From the NCBI RefSeq assembly GCF_900102785.1, contig NZ_FNGC01000005.1, positions 1-64,000 on the forward strand: a stretch of 64,000 nucleotides of DNA, written 5' to 3'. Origin of the DNA: Arthrobacter sp. ok362. GTDB lineage: Bacteria > Actinomycetota > Actinomycetes > Actinomycetales > Micrococcaceae. The notes beneath the pieces were generated by a model. The model searched no databases. It saw nothing but the letters and a program-made list of their open reading frames with translations, and was not told where the DNA came from. Position numbers and translations under genes: made by a program. Below, in pieces: positions 1 to 7,924 of this stretch (the stretch's first letter is position 1; every line of letters begins with the position of its first letter).

Positions 1-459
1 GCGGTGCAGTCCGGCTCCTCGATCATGCCCGGCAAGATCAACCCGGTCATCCCGGAAGTGGTCAGCCAGGTGGCCTACGAGGTGATCGGCAACGACGTCA
101 CCATCACCATGGCAGCAGAGGCCGGCCAGCTCCAGCTCAACGCCTTCGAACCGATCATCGTCCACAGCCTCCACAAGAGCATCTCCCACCTGGAAGCCGC
201 CTGCCGCACCCTCACGGCCCGCTGCGTCCGGGGCATCACCGCGAACACCGAACGGCTCCGGCTCACGGTGGAACAGTCAATCGGCCTCGTCACCGCCCTC
301 AACCCCCAGCTGGGCTACGCCACGGCCACGGCCATCGCGCAGGAAGCCCTGGCCACCGGCAAGGGGGTCGCGGAGCTCGTGCTCGAACACGGGCTGCTCA
401 CTGCTGAGCAGCTCACCGAGCTCCTCAGCCCGCAGCGCCTGGCCAACCTGAGCAAGTAG
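1..459 (+). CDS. aspA: Aspartate ammonia-lyase, C-terminal part (5' end outside window)
   Basis: Only the last ~152 codons are present; the reading frame is open to the first base, so the gene begins upstream. The segment starts at the fumarase/aspartase superfamily signature GSSIMPGKINPV, the mobile loop that carries the catalytic serine and contacts the substrate carboxylates, and runs through the C-terminal helical domain (QLQLNAFEP, NPQLGYATATAIAQEAL). The family deaminates L-aspartate reversibly to fumarate and ammonia as a cytosolic homotetramer. Fumarase C has a very similar loop, but the gene 27 bp downstream is an asparagine permease, which favours aspartase. The two genes probably form an asparagine/aspartate uptake and catabolism operon. 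The truncation is the window edge, not a biological break. Confidence 0.9.
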   Translation, partial: AVQSGSSIMPGKINPVIPEVVSQVAYEVIGNDVTITMAAEAGQLQLNAFEPIIVHSLHKSISHLEAACRTLTARCVRGITANTERLRLTVEQSIGLVTALNPQLGYATATAIAQEALATGKGVAELVLEHGLLTAEQLTELLSPQRLANLSK

Positions 460-486
460 CGCACCTCCGAACCCCGAAGGACCCCC

Positions 487-2070
487 ATGACTCATCCCGA
501 AACTGCCCGCGCCCCAAAACAGCCGGCCCCACAACAAGAGGCCGTCTCCGACCACACCATTCCGGCGCATGCCCATGCCTCCGGAGCCGCCCTCCACGCC
601 GAGGACCAGGGCTACCACAAGGGCCTGAAACCCCGGCAGGTCCAGATGATCGCGATCGGCGGCGCCATCGGCACCGGCCTGTTCATGGGCGCCGGCGGCC
701 GGCTCGCGACCGCCGGACCGGCCCTGATCATCAGCTATGCCGTCTGCGGGTTCTTCGCCTTCATGATCCTGCGCGCCCTCGGCGAACTCGTGATGCACCG
801 GCCGTCGTCGGGCTCCTTCGTTTCCTACGCCCGCGAATTCTTCGGTGAAAAAGCCGCGTTCGTCACCGGCTGGCTGTACTGGTTGAACTGGGCCATGACG
901 GCGATCGTGGACATCACCGCCGTCGCGCTGTACATGAACTTCTTCAAAAAGTACTGGGCGCCCATCGCGGACGTGCCGCAGTGGACGTGGGCCTTGGCGG
1001 CCCTGATCCTGGTCCTTGGCCTGAACCTCATCAGCGTCAAGGTGTTCGGCGAGCTTGAATTCTGGTTCGCGCTCATCAAGGTCGTGGCGCTCGTGTCCTT
1101 CCTGCTCGTAGGCGTCTACTTCGTCATCTTCGGCACGCCCGTTGCCGGCCAGGAGGTCGGCTTCAGCCTGATCGCGGACAACGGCGGCATGTTCCCCAAC
1201 GGCCTGTTGCCGGCGATCGTGGTGATGCAGGGCGTCGTGTTCGCCTACGCCTCGATCGAACTGATCGGCACCGCCGCCGGCGAGACCGAAAACCCGGAGA
1301 AGATCATGCCGCGGGCCATCAACACGGTGATCGTGCGCATCGCGGTGTTCTACGTCGGCTCGCTCGTGCTGCTTTCCCTGCTGCTGCCCTACAGCTCCTA
1401 CAAGGCCGGCGAAAGCCCGTTCGTGACCTTCTTCGGCTCCATCGGGGTGGACGGCGTGGACGCCATCATGAACCTCGTGGTTCTTACCGCGGCGCTGTCC
1501 TCGCTGAACGCCGGCCTCTACTCCACCGGCCGGATCATGCGTTCGATGTCCGTTTCAGGTTCTGCGCCGAAGTTCGCCGCCCGGATGAACAAGTCCGGTG
1601 TCCCCTACGGCGGCATCACCCTCACTGCCGGCGTGGCTGTCCTGGGCGTGATCCTGAACGCCGTGGTCCCGGCCGAGGCCTTCGAGATCGTCCTGAACGT
1701 CGCATCACTGGGCATCATCAGCACCTGGGCCATGATCGTGCTGTGCCAGATGCAGCTTGCCCGGCTCGCAGCCCGCGGGGAAGTCCTCCGGCCCGCGTTC
1801 CGCATGCCCGGCGCACCCGTCACGGGCTGGATCACCCTGGCCTTCCTCCTGGCGGTGCTGGTCCTCATGGCATTCGACTCGCCCGTAGGAACGTGGACAA
1901 TCGCCTCCCTCGTGGTTATCGTCCCGCTCCTGATGCTCGGCTGGCGCCTCTGCAAGCACCGCATCCTGGAAATCGCCGCCGTCCGCGACGGGTTCACCGG
2001 CCCGTATCCGCTTGTCGCCACCCCTCCCGCAGGGAGGAACACAGCGAGCGCCGGCGGCGATTCGGAGTGA
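487..2070 (+). CDS. ansP: APC-family amino acid permease, L-asparagine permease type
   Basis: The 527-residue protein has an acidic/His-rich cytosolic N-terminus of ~45 residues followed by about 12 hydrophobic segments. It opens with the amino-acid-transporter signature [20 protein letters not shown] (near residue 45) and later carries the conserved [17 protein letters not shown] region (around residue 260), both typical of the AAT subfamily (AnsP, GabP, CycA, AroP). The ATG is preceded by GAAGGA at good spacing. Its position 27 bp after aspartase supports L-asparagine as substrate, imported with protons and then fed to the aspartase step after deamidation. No asparaginase gene is visible here. 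The exact substrate is inferred from context and similarity; another neutral amino acid is possible. Confidence 0.85.
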   Translation: MTHPETARAPKQPAPQQEAVSDHTIPAHAHASGAALHAEDQGYHKGLKPRQVQMIAIGGAIGTGLFMGAGGRLATAGPALIISYAVCGFFAFMILRALGELVMHRPSSGSFVSYAREFFGEKAAFVTGWLYWLNWAMTAIVDITAVALYMNFFKKYWAPIADVPQWTWALAALILVLGLNLISVKVFGELEFWFALIKVVALVSFLLVGVYFVIFGTPVAGQEVGFSLIADNGGMFPNGLLPAIVVMQGVVFAYASIELIGTAAGETENPEKIMPRAINTVIVRIAVFYVGSLVLLSLLLPYSSYKAGESPFVTFFGSIGVDGVDAIMNLVVLTAALSSLNAGLYSTGRIMRSMSVSGSAPKFAARMNKSGVPYGGITLTAGVAVLGVILNAVVPAEAFEIVLNVASLGIISTWAMIVLCQMQLARLAARGEVLRPAFRMPGAPVTGWITLAFLLAVLVLMAFDSPVGTWTIASLVVIVPLLMLGWRLCKHRILEIAAVRDGFTGPYPLVATPPAGRNTASAGGDSE

Positions 2071-2201
2071 CACCCCGGCATTCCGCCTCCGCGTAACCGA
2101 ACGCCGCGCAGCCTCCCGGCCCGGATGGTTCGCATATGCTCAGCAGAGACGCCCATACTGGCGCCCACCGGCTCAGCGACGAACCATCCGGGAGAGACTT
2201 C

Positions 2202-3518
2202 ATGACCAATTGGCGGATCAGGGACTTCCATTCGGCGGACCTCGACGGCATCCTGCATCTCTGGGAATCCCTCAAAGAATCGAACGTGGAGCCCGTCTAC
2301 GCGCTCTCCGAGGTCCTGGCCTCGTGCGAAAAGGACCACGCCGTCGTCGCGGTCCAGGGTGAGCAGGTGGTGGGCGCCGCCGTCGGACGGGCCGCCCATG
2401 ACCAGGGCTGGATCGTTTTCCTGGCCACGTTGCCCGAGTTCCGGGGCCGCGGGATCGGCACCTCGCTGCTGGCCGCGGTCGAGAACCGGATGGCCCCGCA
2501 CGGGCTCAACAAGCTCTCGGCCCTGATGCCCGAATCCGAAACCCGGGTGGAGGCGTTCCTGGGCCGCGGCTTCGCGCTGAAGAAAAACCTGCGCTACTTC
2601 GAACGGAAAATCCCGGTCCAGCGCCAGGAGCTGGAACCGCTCAGCCTGCTTGGCGGCCGGATCCTGGCCCGTGACCTGTGGGAGAACGTGGCCGGCATGC
2701 GCCGCGAAAAGGAACTCCTGGAACGCCGGCTGGTCCTTCCGCTCGCCGAGGCCGATCTCGCCGACGAATACGGCGTGGTGCCACCGCGGGCCGTGGTCCT
2801 CTTTGGGCCGCCCGGTACCGGCAAGACGACGTTTGCCAAGGCAATCGCGTCCCGGCTCGAATGGCCGTTCGTGGAGGTCTTCCCCTCCCGGCTGGCCGCC
2901 GATCCGCAGGGACTGGCCGGGGCGCTGCGCGAGACGTTCCTGGAAATCGCCGAACTGGAGCACGCGGTGGTCTTCATCGACGAGGTCGAGGAGATCGCCG
3001 CGCAGCGCTCGGGCGAACCGCCCTCTCCCCTGCAGGGCGTCACCAACGAGCTCCTCAAAATCATCCCCGCCTTCCGCGAACAGCCCGGCCGGCTCCTGGT
3101 CTGCGCCACCAACTTCATCCGCGCCCTCGACTCGGCGTTCCTGCGCCACGGCCGGTTCGATTACGTCATCCCGATCGGCCTGCCGGACCGCCAGGCCCGG
3201 GAGGCCATGTGGCAGCGCTTCATCCCCGTTGCCGTGGTGGACGACGTCGACGTCGAGCTCCTGGTGGACCGGACCGAGGGCTTCTCCCCCGCGGACATCG
3301 AGTACGCGGCCCGCAGCGCCTCCCAGCGGGCGCTGGAAAAGGCGGTGTACGACGACGGCGGCGCGGCGTCCGGGGGCTACCCCGCCTCCCGCGCGGCTGT
3401 CCGGAAGGGCCCCTCGACCCAGGACTATCTCGATGCCGTCCGGGATACCCGGACGACGGTCAGCGACGAGGTGCACCAGGACTTCCTCGAGGACATCGAC
3501 GCCCTGGGCCGGGTGTAG
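2202..3518 (+). CDS. GNAT acetyltransferase-AAA+ ATPase fusion protein
   Basis: The ATG at 2202 follows GGAGAG; an in-frame ATG 22 codons upstream lacks a ribosome site. Residues ~1-140 look like a GNAT fold: motif A reads EFRGRGIGTSLL (about 79-90) and the end has the FLGRGFALKKNLRYFERK form of GNAT C-termini. Residues ~185-385 form an AAA+ module with Walker A GPPGTGKTT (202-210), Walker B VVFIDEVEEI (256-265) and a candidate arginine finger in FLRHGRFDYVI (~315-318). The tail is short (438 residues in total). AAA+ domains with this GPPGTGKT/DEVEE/RHGRFD pattern are classic-clade unfoldase-like ATPases (FtsH/p97 type), but no protease or N-domain is present. A GNAT domain joined to such an ATPase is uncommon; its substrate is unknown. 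It lies 7 bp before a membrane protein gene and is probably co-transcribed with it. Confidence 0.8.
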   Translation: MTNWRIRDFHSADLDGILHLWESLKESNVEPVYALSEVLASCEKDHAVVAVQGEQVVGAAVGRAAHDQGWIVFLATLPEFRGRGIGTSLLAAVENRMAPHGLNKLSALMPESETRVEAFLGRGFALKKNLRYFERKIPVQRQELEPLSLLGGRILARDLWENVAGMRREKELLERRLVLPLAEADLADEYGVVPPRAVVLFGPPGTGKTTFAKAIASRLEWPFVEVFPSRLAADPQGLAGALRETFLEIAELEHAVVFIDEVEEIAAQRSGEPPSPLQGVTNELLKIIPAFREQPGRLLVCATNFIRALDSAFLRHGRFDYVIPIGLPDRQAREAMWQRFIPVAVVDDVDVELLVDRTEGFSPADIEYAARSASQRALEKAVYDDGGAASGGYPASRAAVRKGPSTQDYLDAVRDTRTTVSDEVHQDFLEDIDALGRV

Positions 3519-3525
3519 GCGAAGC

Positions 3526-4203
3526 GTGAACCTGTTTCTGACCATTGTGAGCGGCCTGGCCTGGACTGTGGTGTACGTCGATGCCATCCGGATCGGCTTC
3601 AGGGACAGGAGCTACGCGATCCCAGCCGCCGCGCTCGGGCTCAACTTCGCGTGGGAGGCCATCTACGCCGCCCGCTCCATCGCGACGGGAGTTACGGCGC
3701 AGGGGTTCTTCAACATTGCGTGGGGACTGGCCGACGTCGTAATCGTGTACACCTTCCTAAAGTTCGGCCGCTCCGAGCTGCCGGCCTGGGTGACGCGGCG
3801 GCTGTTCATCGGCTGGGCGGTCCTGCTGGGCGTCACGTCCTTCGCCGTCCAACTGCTGTTCGTCGCCGAATTCGGCTGGGATGACGCGGCCCGCTACGCG
3901 GCCTTCCTGCAGAACCTGCTGATGTCCGGACTGTTCATCGCGATGTTCGTTGCCCGCGGCGGGCCCCGGGGCCAGACCCTGCTGATCGCCGTGGCGAAAT
4001 GGATCGGCACCCTCGCGCCCACCCTCGCCTTCGGCTGGTCCGGCCACTCGCCGCTGATCCTGGGCGTAGGGATTCTCTGCAGCGTCTTTGATCTGGTGTA
4101 CATCGGGCTGCTGTGGCGGTCCCGGCCCCGTCGGCAGATGACTCCGATCGGTCCCCGCGGGCGCGGGGGGCTGGAGGCCGCCACCGGAAGCCGGGAGCCC
4201 TAG
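3526..4203 (+). CDS. Seven-TM protein resembling Pyr4/PaxB-type membrane terpene cyclases
   Basis: The frame opens with GTG 7 bp after the ATPase stop, giving 225 residues with about seven hydrophobic segments and a basic cytosolic tail. Two features match the family of small integral membrane terpene cyclases known from fungal meroterpenoid pathways (Pyr4, PaxB) and a few Streptomyces homologues: an acidic residue in LNFAWEAIY (Glu44) and a second one in SVFDLVYIGLLW (Asp189). In Pyr4 the equivalent Glu and Asp are the proposed protonating residues. Size and TM count also agree. No prenyltransferase or epoxidase gene is nearby, so a cyclase role is not supported by context; many actinobacteria may carry this fold with another job. 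The similarity is from motif recall and was not computed. Confidence 0.6.
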   Translation: MNLFLTIVSGLAWTVVYVDAIRIGFRDRSYAIPAAALGLNFAWEAIYAARSIATGVTAQGFFNIAWGLADVVIVYTFLKFGRSELPAWVTRRLFIGWAVLLGVTSFAVQLLFVAEFGWDDAARYAAFLQNLLMSGLFIAMFVARGGPRGQTLLIAVAKWIGTLAPTLAFGWSGHSPLILGVGILCSVFDLVYIGLLWRSRPRRQMTPIGPRGRGGLEAATGSREP

Positions 4204-4228
4204 AGGGTGAGGACGTAGGCACGCATGC

Positions 4229-4888
4229 TTAGTCCCGGGCGGACTCGGTTTCGCCGGCGGGAATCTCGCCCGGCGCTGCGGCCGTGACTCCTGCGGGGTC
4301 GTCGTCGTAGGAGAGGAACTCGTAGTCGGTGTCGTCCGCCTCGTCGAGCCTGTCGTCCAGTTCCTTCAGCAGCCACGGATTGATCCGGGCCAGGATTTTC
4401 CGGGTTTCCTCGACAGGGACGGCGGCGTAGAGCACCGGCCGGGCGTCGTCGTAGCGGGTGACCGGGGGCTTGTCCGGCCACTTCTCGGCCAGCGCCTTGA
4501 CGCGTTCGGGCAGCGAATTGTGCGCGTTGTCGGCAATCTTCACGAGCGTTGCATCGTGGTCCTCGGCGATGTACCGGATTCCGGCCTGGTAGTCGTCCGG
4601 GTTCTCATGCAGGCGCTTCGTGACCCGTTCGATGATGTCCACTGCGCGCTCGGAGACACCCATGTCCAACAGTGCCTGCCGTGTCATCGGGGTGTCCTCG
4701 GCAATGTCGTGGAGGTACCCGGCGATCCGGATGTCGTCGTCGAAGTCCGCCAGGGCATCCCCGACGGCGAGCACATGCTCCCGGTAGGGCCGCTTGAGCT
4801 TGTCCTTCTGCCGGTTGTGGGCCACCTCGGCCAGGACCTTGGCTGTCTCGACGGTGAAGCGGGGCTGGGGTTGTGCGGGCTCGGTCAT
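4229..4888 (-). CDS. HD-domain phosphohydrolase
   Basis: The 219-residue cytosolic protein has the HD metal site GYLHDIAEDT (His60, Asp61) and the downstream VKIADNAHNS motif (Asp120), as in the hydrolase half of RelA/SpoT-like (p)ppGpp enzymes and other HD phosphohydrolases. It lacks a synthetase domain. The last ~50 residues are acidic and probably disordered. The gene starts 9 bp after gluQRS on the same strand. A TAGGCT box overlapping the gluQRS stop lies exactly 6 nt before the ATG, so it may also be transcribed on its own as a leaderless mRNA. The natural substrate cannot be told from sequence; a small alarmone hydrolase is possible but a generic nucleotide phosphohydrolase is equally likely. 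Confidence 0.75.
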   Translation of the reverse strand: MTEPAQPQPRFTVETAKVLAEVAHNRQKDKLKRPYREHVLAVGDALADFDDDIRIAGYLHDIAEDTPMTRQALLDMGVSERAVDIIERVTKRLHENPDDYQAGIRYIAEDHDATLVKIADNAHNSLPERVKALAEKWPDKPPVTRYDDARPVLYAAVPVEETRKILARINPWLLKELDDRLDEADDTDYEFLSYDDDPAGVTAAAPGEIPAGETESARD

Positions 4889-4897
4889 GAACCCAGC

Positions 4898-5833
4898 CTA
4901 CGCGCCGCGGCTGTCCGTTCGGGCCCGGATGCCGGTTCCCGGATGTGCTCCCGGCATGCCGGGCCACACCCAGGGTTCGCGCGGCAGGGCGGCCGGGTCG
5001 AAGACGGCAAGTGCATGTTCCAGTCGGCCGGGCGGGAGGCCGACGGATGCCAGCAGCGTGTCCCGGACCTGGTCCGCGGTCACGCCGGCCAGGGCCAGGT
5101 CGGCAAGCGTAACGGCGCCGTCGCGCTTGGCCAGCCGGGCGCCGTCGGCGTTCAGTACCAGCGGCACATGCGCGTATTCCGGTACAGGCATATTCAGGAG
5201 GGACGCCAAATATGCCTGCCGCGGCGTGGACGGCAGCAGATCGTCGCCGCGGACCACCTGGTCGATGCCCTGAGCGGCATCGTCCACCACCACGGCCAGG
5301 TTGTACGCGGTCACCCCGTCGTTGCGCCGGAGCACGAAGTCGTCGACCACCCCCGTGTAGTTGCCGTGAAGCACGTCCCGCACCGTCGCCTCCGCCACGG
5401 TGGAACGGAGCCGGACAGCAGGCGGCCGGGCGGCCCGTTTGGCCTCGCGCTCGGCGCCGGTGAGGTTCCGACACGTCCCCGGGTAGGCGCCCAGCGGAGC
5501 GTGCGGCGCGGACGGGGCCTCCTGGATTTCCCGGCGGGTACAAAAGCACTCGTAGGTCAGGCCGGCCGCCGTCAGCTGCGCGATCGCCTCGGCATACAGG
5601 TGCTCACGGTCCGTCTGGCGCACGACGCCGCCGTCCCAGCTCACGCCGATCGCCCCAAGGTCGCGGAGCTGCTCAGCCTCGGCGCCTGCCCGGGCACGGT
5701 CCAGGTCCTCCACCCGCATCAGGAACCGCCGCCCCGCGGACCGGGCGAAGAGCCACGCCAGGATGGCCGTCCGGAGGTTGCCCACGTGCAGTTCGCCGGA
5801 GGGACTGGGGGCGAAACGGCCAGCTGAGGTCAT
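4898..5833 (-). CDS. gluQRS: Glutamyl-Q tRNA(Asp) synthetase
   Basis: GluQRS is a shortened glutamyl-tRNA synthetase that attaches glutamate to the queuosine base of tRNA(Asp) without an anticodon-binding domain. The 311 residues contain only the catalytic part: FAPSPSGELHVGN carries the HIGH-like motif near residue 16, RVEDLDR follows, the zinc-site residues appear as CFC and YPGTC, and LAKRDGAV stands for KMSKS. Full GluRS would be about 480-500 residues. The start is ATG with a TAGGCT -10 box ending 6 nt upstream, so the mRNA is probably leaderless. The HD gene follows 9 bp later. Upstream lies a long hairpin sequence shared with the divergent lrp promoter region. Confidence 0.88.
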   Translation of the reverse strand: MTSAGRFAPSPSGELHVGNLRTAILAWLFARSAGRRFLMRVEDLDRARAGAEAEQLRDLGAIGVSWDGGVVRQTDREHLYAEAIAQLTAAGLTYECFCTRREIQEAPSAPHAPLGAYPGTCRNLTGAEREAKRAARPPAVRLRSTVAEATVRDVLHGNYTGVVDDFVLRRNDGVTAYNLAVVVDDAAQGIDQVVRGDDLLPSTPRQAYLASLLNMPVPEYAHVPLVLNADGARLAKRDGAVTLADLALAGVTADQVRDTLLASVGLPPGRLEHALAVFDPAALPREPWVWPGMPGAHPGTGIRARTDSRGA

Positions 5834-5839
5834 GGGATA

Positions 5840-5845
5840 AGCCTA
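5840..5845 (-). promoter_or_regulatory. -10 box of leaderless gluQRS promoter
   Basis: TAGGCT on the minus strand lies 6 nt before the gluQRS ATG, so transcription should begin at or next to the A of the start codon. No good -35 is visible; the region where it would lie falls in the hairpin arm at 5861-5916. Confidence 0.55.
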
Positions 5846-5860
5846 TGCGGAGCAGCACAA

Positions 5861-5916
5861 GAGCCCCTCAGCTACCGATGACTTCGGGAAATCCGACGTC
5901 GGTGGCTCAGGGGCTC
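5861..5916. repeat. Long imperfect hairpin between gluQRS and lrp
   Basis: The left arm 5861-5887 (GAGCCCCTCAGCTACCGATG and on) pairs with the right arm 5893-5916 (ending TGGCTCAGGGGCTC) around a 5-nt loop GAAAT, with a 3-nt bulge and a few mismatches. It sits between two divergent genes, so it is not an obvious terminator of either. Possible roles are a terminator left from a lost gene, an upstream operator, or a small structured RNA. Neither side has a clear U-tract. Confidence 0.6.
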
Positions 5917-6067
5917 TTGCCGCGTTGTGGCGCGTTGTGCGGAGTGACGATGCGTGAACAAGAGTCAATCAGCGGCGGGTTCCTTGCGGGAGCCTCATCG
6001 GGGGTCCGGGTGATGTGCCGGGGTGTCCGTAGCCTTCGGGATCGTGGCGGTGGCCCCGTTCCCTTTG

Positions 6068-6097
6068 TTGTCATCATTTGAGCAGAGGCCCTACAGT
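6068..6097 (+). promoter_or_regulatory. Promoter of the lrp gene, -35 TTGTCA / -10 TACAGT
   Basis: TTGTCA (6068-6073) and TACAGT (6092-6097) are separated by 18 bp, close to the consensus for a housekeeping sigma factor. Transcription would start near 6104, which rules out the TTG/GTG codons at 6097-6102 as translation starts and favours a start further downstream. Confidence 0.55.
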
Positions 6098-6171
6098 TGG
6101 TGCAACGGACCGGCGCTGAAGTAGCCAATCTGATCAACTACAGCCGCGACAGTGAACAGGAAGTGGTCATT

Positions 6172-6630
6172 TTGCAGGAGCTCGACGCGACGGACCGGCG
6201 GATCCTCGGCGCGCTGGACGAAGATCCCCGCGTGCCCGTCATGGTGCTGGCGCAAAAGCTGGGCCTGGCCCGCGGAACGGTCCAGTCCCGCCTGGAGCGG
6301 ATGGCGGCGTCAGGCGCTCTCCGTCCGAACAGCAGCCGGGTTCTGCCGTCCGCCCTGGGCCGAGGCGTGGCGGCCGCCGTGAGCGCGGAACTGGATCAGA
6401 GCCACCTCAACGAGGCGATCGCTGCCCTGCGCAATATCCCGGAAGTCCTCGAATGCCACGCCCCGGCCGGCGACACCGATCTCCTGATCCGGGTGGTGGC
6501 CAAAAGCCCCGACGATCTCTACCGCGTGTCCGAGGAAATCCGGCTGTGCCCCGGAATCATCCGAACCTCAACGAGCATGTTCCTGCGCGAGGTCATTCCC
6601 TACCGGACCACGGGACTGCTCGGCGCCTGA
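6172..6630 (+). CDS. Lrp/AsnC family transcriptional regulator
   Basis: An N-terminal helix-turn-helix (LDATDRRILGALDEDPRVPV... AQKLGLARGTVQSRLERM) is followed by an AsnC-type ligand-binding domain (VLECHAPAGDTDLLIRVVAKSPDDLYRV). The frame is open from 6097, but the promoter at 6068-6097 puts the transcript start near 6104. I chose TTG 6172, which has AGGAAG about 10 nt upstream and gives 152 residues, the usual family length; GTG 6163 is the alternative. Such proteins bind DNA as octamers and respond to an amino acid. It converges with a second Lrp gene, the stops being 43 bp apart. Its target is not apparent from neighbours. Confidence 0.82.
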   Translation: MQELDATDRRILGALDEDPRVPVMVLAQKLGLARGTVQSRLERMAASGALRPNSSRVLPSALGRGVAAAVSAELDQSHLNEAIAALRNIPEVLECHAPAGDTDLLIRVVAKSPDDLYRVSEEIRLCPGIIRTSTSMFLREVIPYRTTGLLGA

Positions 6631-6672
6631 ACTCTTCGTCGTGCCCGGCGCCCCCGGCCTTCCAGTCTTGGC

Positions 6673-7128
6673 TTAGACCGGCGGTCCGGCGTTGGCTTTC
6701 AGGTTCTTCATGACCAGCGTTGACGTCAGGCGTTCGACGCCGGGCAGCGAGGTCAGTTCGCTGTCATAGAAACGCTGGTAGGACGGAAGGTCCTCCGAGA
6801 TGACCTTGAGCAGATAGTCCGGTGAACCGAAGAGCCGCTGGGCCTCCACGATGTTGGGATTGTCGGCCACCCGGTTCTCGAAAATCTCCATCGTGGAACG
6901 GTCCACCTGCCGCAGAGTCACGAACACGATCGCCTCGAAACCGAGCCCCACGGCAGCTGGATCAATGTCCGCCCGGTAGCCCCGGATGATCCCGGCGGCC
7001 TCCAGATCACGCAGCCGGCGATGGCACGGAGCCACGGTCAGCCCGACCTTGGCCGCCAGGGCCGTGGCAGTCATTCGGCCATTCGATTGGAGGTAGCGCA
7101 AAATACTTCTGTCAATATTGTCGATCAC
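6673..7128 (-). CDS. Lrp/AsnC family regulator of the adjacent LysE-type exporter
   Basis: The 151-residue protein starts at GTG with a winged HTH (NIDRSILRYLQSNGRMTATALAAKVGLTVAPCHRRLRDLE) and ends in the RAM/AsnC effector domain (FVTLRQVDRSTMEIFE... GSPDYLLKVISEDL). It is divergent from a LysE-family amino acid exporter, the same arrangement as many Lrp-exporter pairs in which the regulator activates export when an amino acid accumulates. TAAGAT 6 nt before the GTG indicates a leaderless transcript. The 118-bp divergent region is unusually A+T-rich for this window, as expected for Lrp binding. The inducing amino acid is unknown. Confidence 0.88.
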   Translation of the reverse strand: MIDNIDRSILRYLQSNGRMTATALAAKVGLTVAPCHRRLRDLEAAGIIRGYRADIDPAAVGLGFEAIVFVTLRQVDRSTMEIFENRVADNPNIVEAQRLFGSPDYLLKVISEDLPSYQRFYDSELTSLPGVERLTSTLVMKNLKANAGPPV

Positions 7129-7134
7129 GCAATT

Positions 7135-7140
7135 ATCTTA
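7135..7140 (-). promoter_or_regulatory. -10 box (TAAGAT) of leaderless lrp gene
   Basis: Six bases separate the box from the GTG at 7128. It lies in the A+T-rich divergent region shared with the exporter gene. Confidence 0.5.
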
Positions 7141-7246
7141 CCCAAAACCTGCGATTCTTCAGTAAATAAGCGAGCACTTTCGGGCCGAATTTGCCTAGAG
7201 TTTTCCTTGTACCCGCCACGAGGTGCCGCACCCCTTGGAGCCCGCC

Positions 7247-7909
7247 ATGAACCCCCAGCTTTTCCTCGCCTTCCTGGTTGTCGCCGTCGCACTGGCATGC
7301 ACCCCCGGCGTCGACTGGGCCTATTCGATCGCGGCCGGGCTCAGGCAGCGCAGCTTCGCGCCCGCCGTCGCTGGGCTCTGCGGCGGCTACGCCCTCCACA
7401 CGGCGCTCCTGGTGCTGGGACTGGCGGCACTGCTGGCCGGGATGCCCGGCGTGCTCGGCTGGCTGACGGCCGCGGGCGCCCTCTACCTGCTCTGGCTGGG
7501 CTTCAGCACCCTACGGTCCTGGCGCGGAGCCAGCTTCAGCACCAGCAATGCTGCCCCCGCTGCGGCCGCGCCCGCGAGCCAGTTCCGGATCTTCCTCCAG
7601 GGCATCGGCATCAGCGGGATCAATCCCAAGGGCCTACTGTTCTTCGTGGCCCTGGTGCCGCAGTTCGTCAGCCCCGACGCCGCGTTGCCGGTTCCGGTCC
7701 AGTCGGGACTGCTCGGGCTTACCTTCGTCCTGCTCGTGGGCGTCATCTACAGCTGCGTGGCACTCCTGGCGCGTAAACTGCTGCAGGCCAGGCCGGGCGC
7801 AGCGCGTCAGGTGACGCTGGCCAGCGGGATCATCATGCTGATCCTGGGCGCCTTGCTGCTCGCCGAACAGATCGCGCCCGCCATCAGCGCGGCCATGAAC
7901 CGCGGGTGA
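7247..7909 (+). CDS. LysE/RhtB-family amino acid exporter
   Basis: ATG 7247 is preceded by TTGGAG; a GTG eight codons upstream is less likely. The 220-residue protein has about six TM segments. The start (FLAFLVVAVALACTPGVDWAYSIAAGLRQ) and the central GISGINPKGLLFFVALVPQFV match the conserved LysE/RhtB positions (TPGP/D after TM1 and the NPK motif). It exports an amino acid or analogue across the cytoplasmic membrane. Transcription is divergent from an Lrp regulator. A possible -10 is TAGAGT (7196-7201) without a good -35, which would suit an activator-dependent promoter. The substrate is not deducible. Confidence 0.87.
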   Translation: MNPQLFLAFLVVAVALACTPGVDWAYSIAAGLRQRSFAPAVAGLCGGYALHTALLVLGLAALLAGMPGVLGWLTAAGALYLLWLGFSTLRSWRGASFSTSNAAPAAAAPASQFRIFLQGIGISGINPKGLLFFVALVPQFVSPDAALPVPVQSGLLGLTFVLLVGVIYSCVALLARKLLQARPGAARQVTLASGIIMLILGALLLAEQIAPAISAAMNRG

Positions 7910-7924
7910 GGGCGGGCATCCCGA

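Noticed and set aside
1..459. Truncated aspartase pseudogene
   Set aside because: The frame is open to the first base of the window; the truncation is due to the window edge.
1605..3587. Very long open frame on the minus strand opposite the permease and GNAT-AAA genes
   Set aside because: It is a GC-bias shadow: low-complexity Arg/Gly/Ala-rich translation, no motifs, and both opposing genes are clear protein families. The same applies to long antisense frames at 15940-17826 (-), 23719-25905 (-), 42337-44928 (+) and 58648-59796 (+).
6097..6171. N-terminal extension of the Lrp protein from TTG 6097
   Set aside because: The codons lie at the end of the -10 box TACAGT of its own promoter, so they would precede the transcript start.
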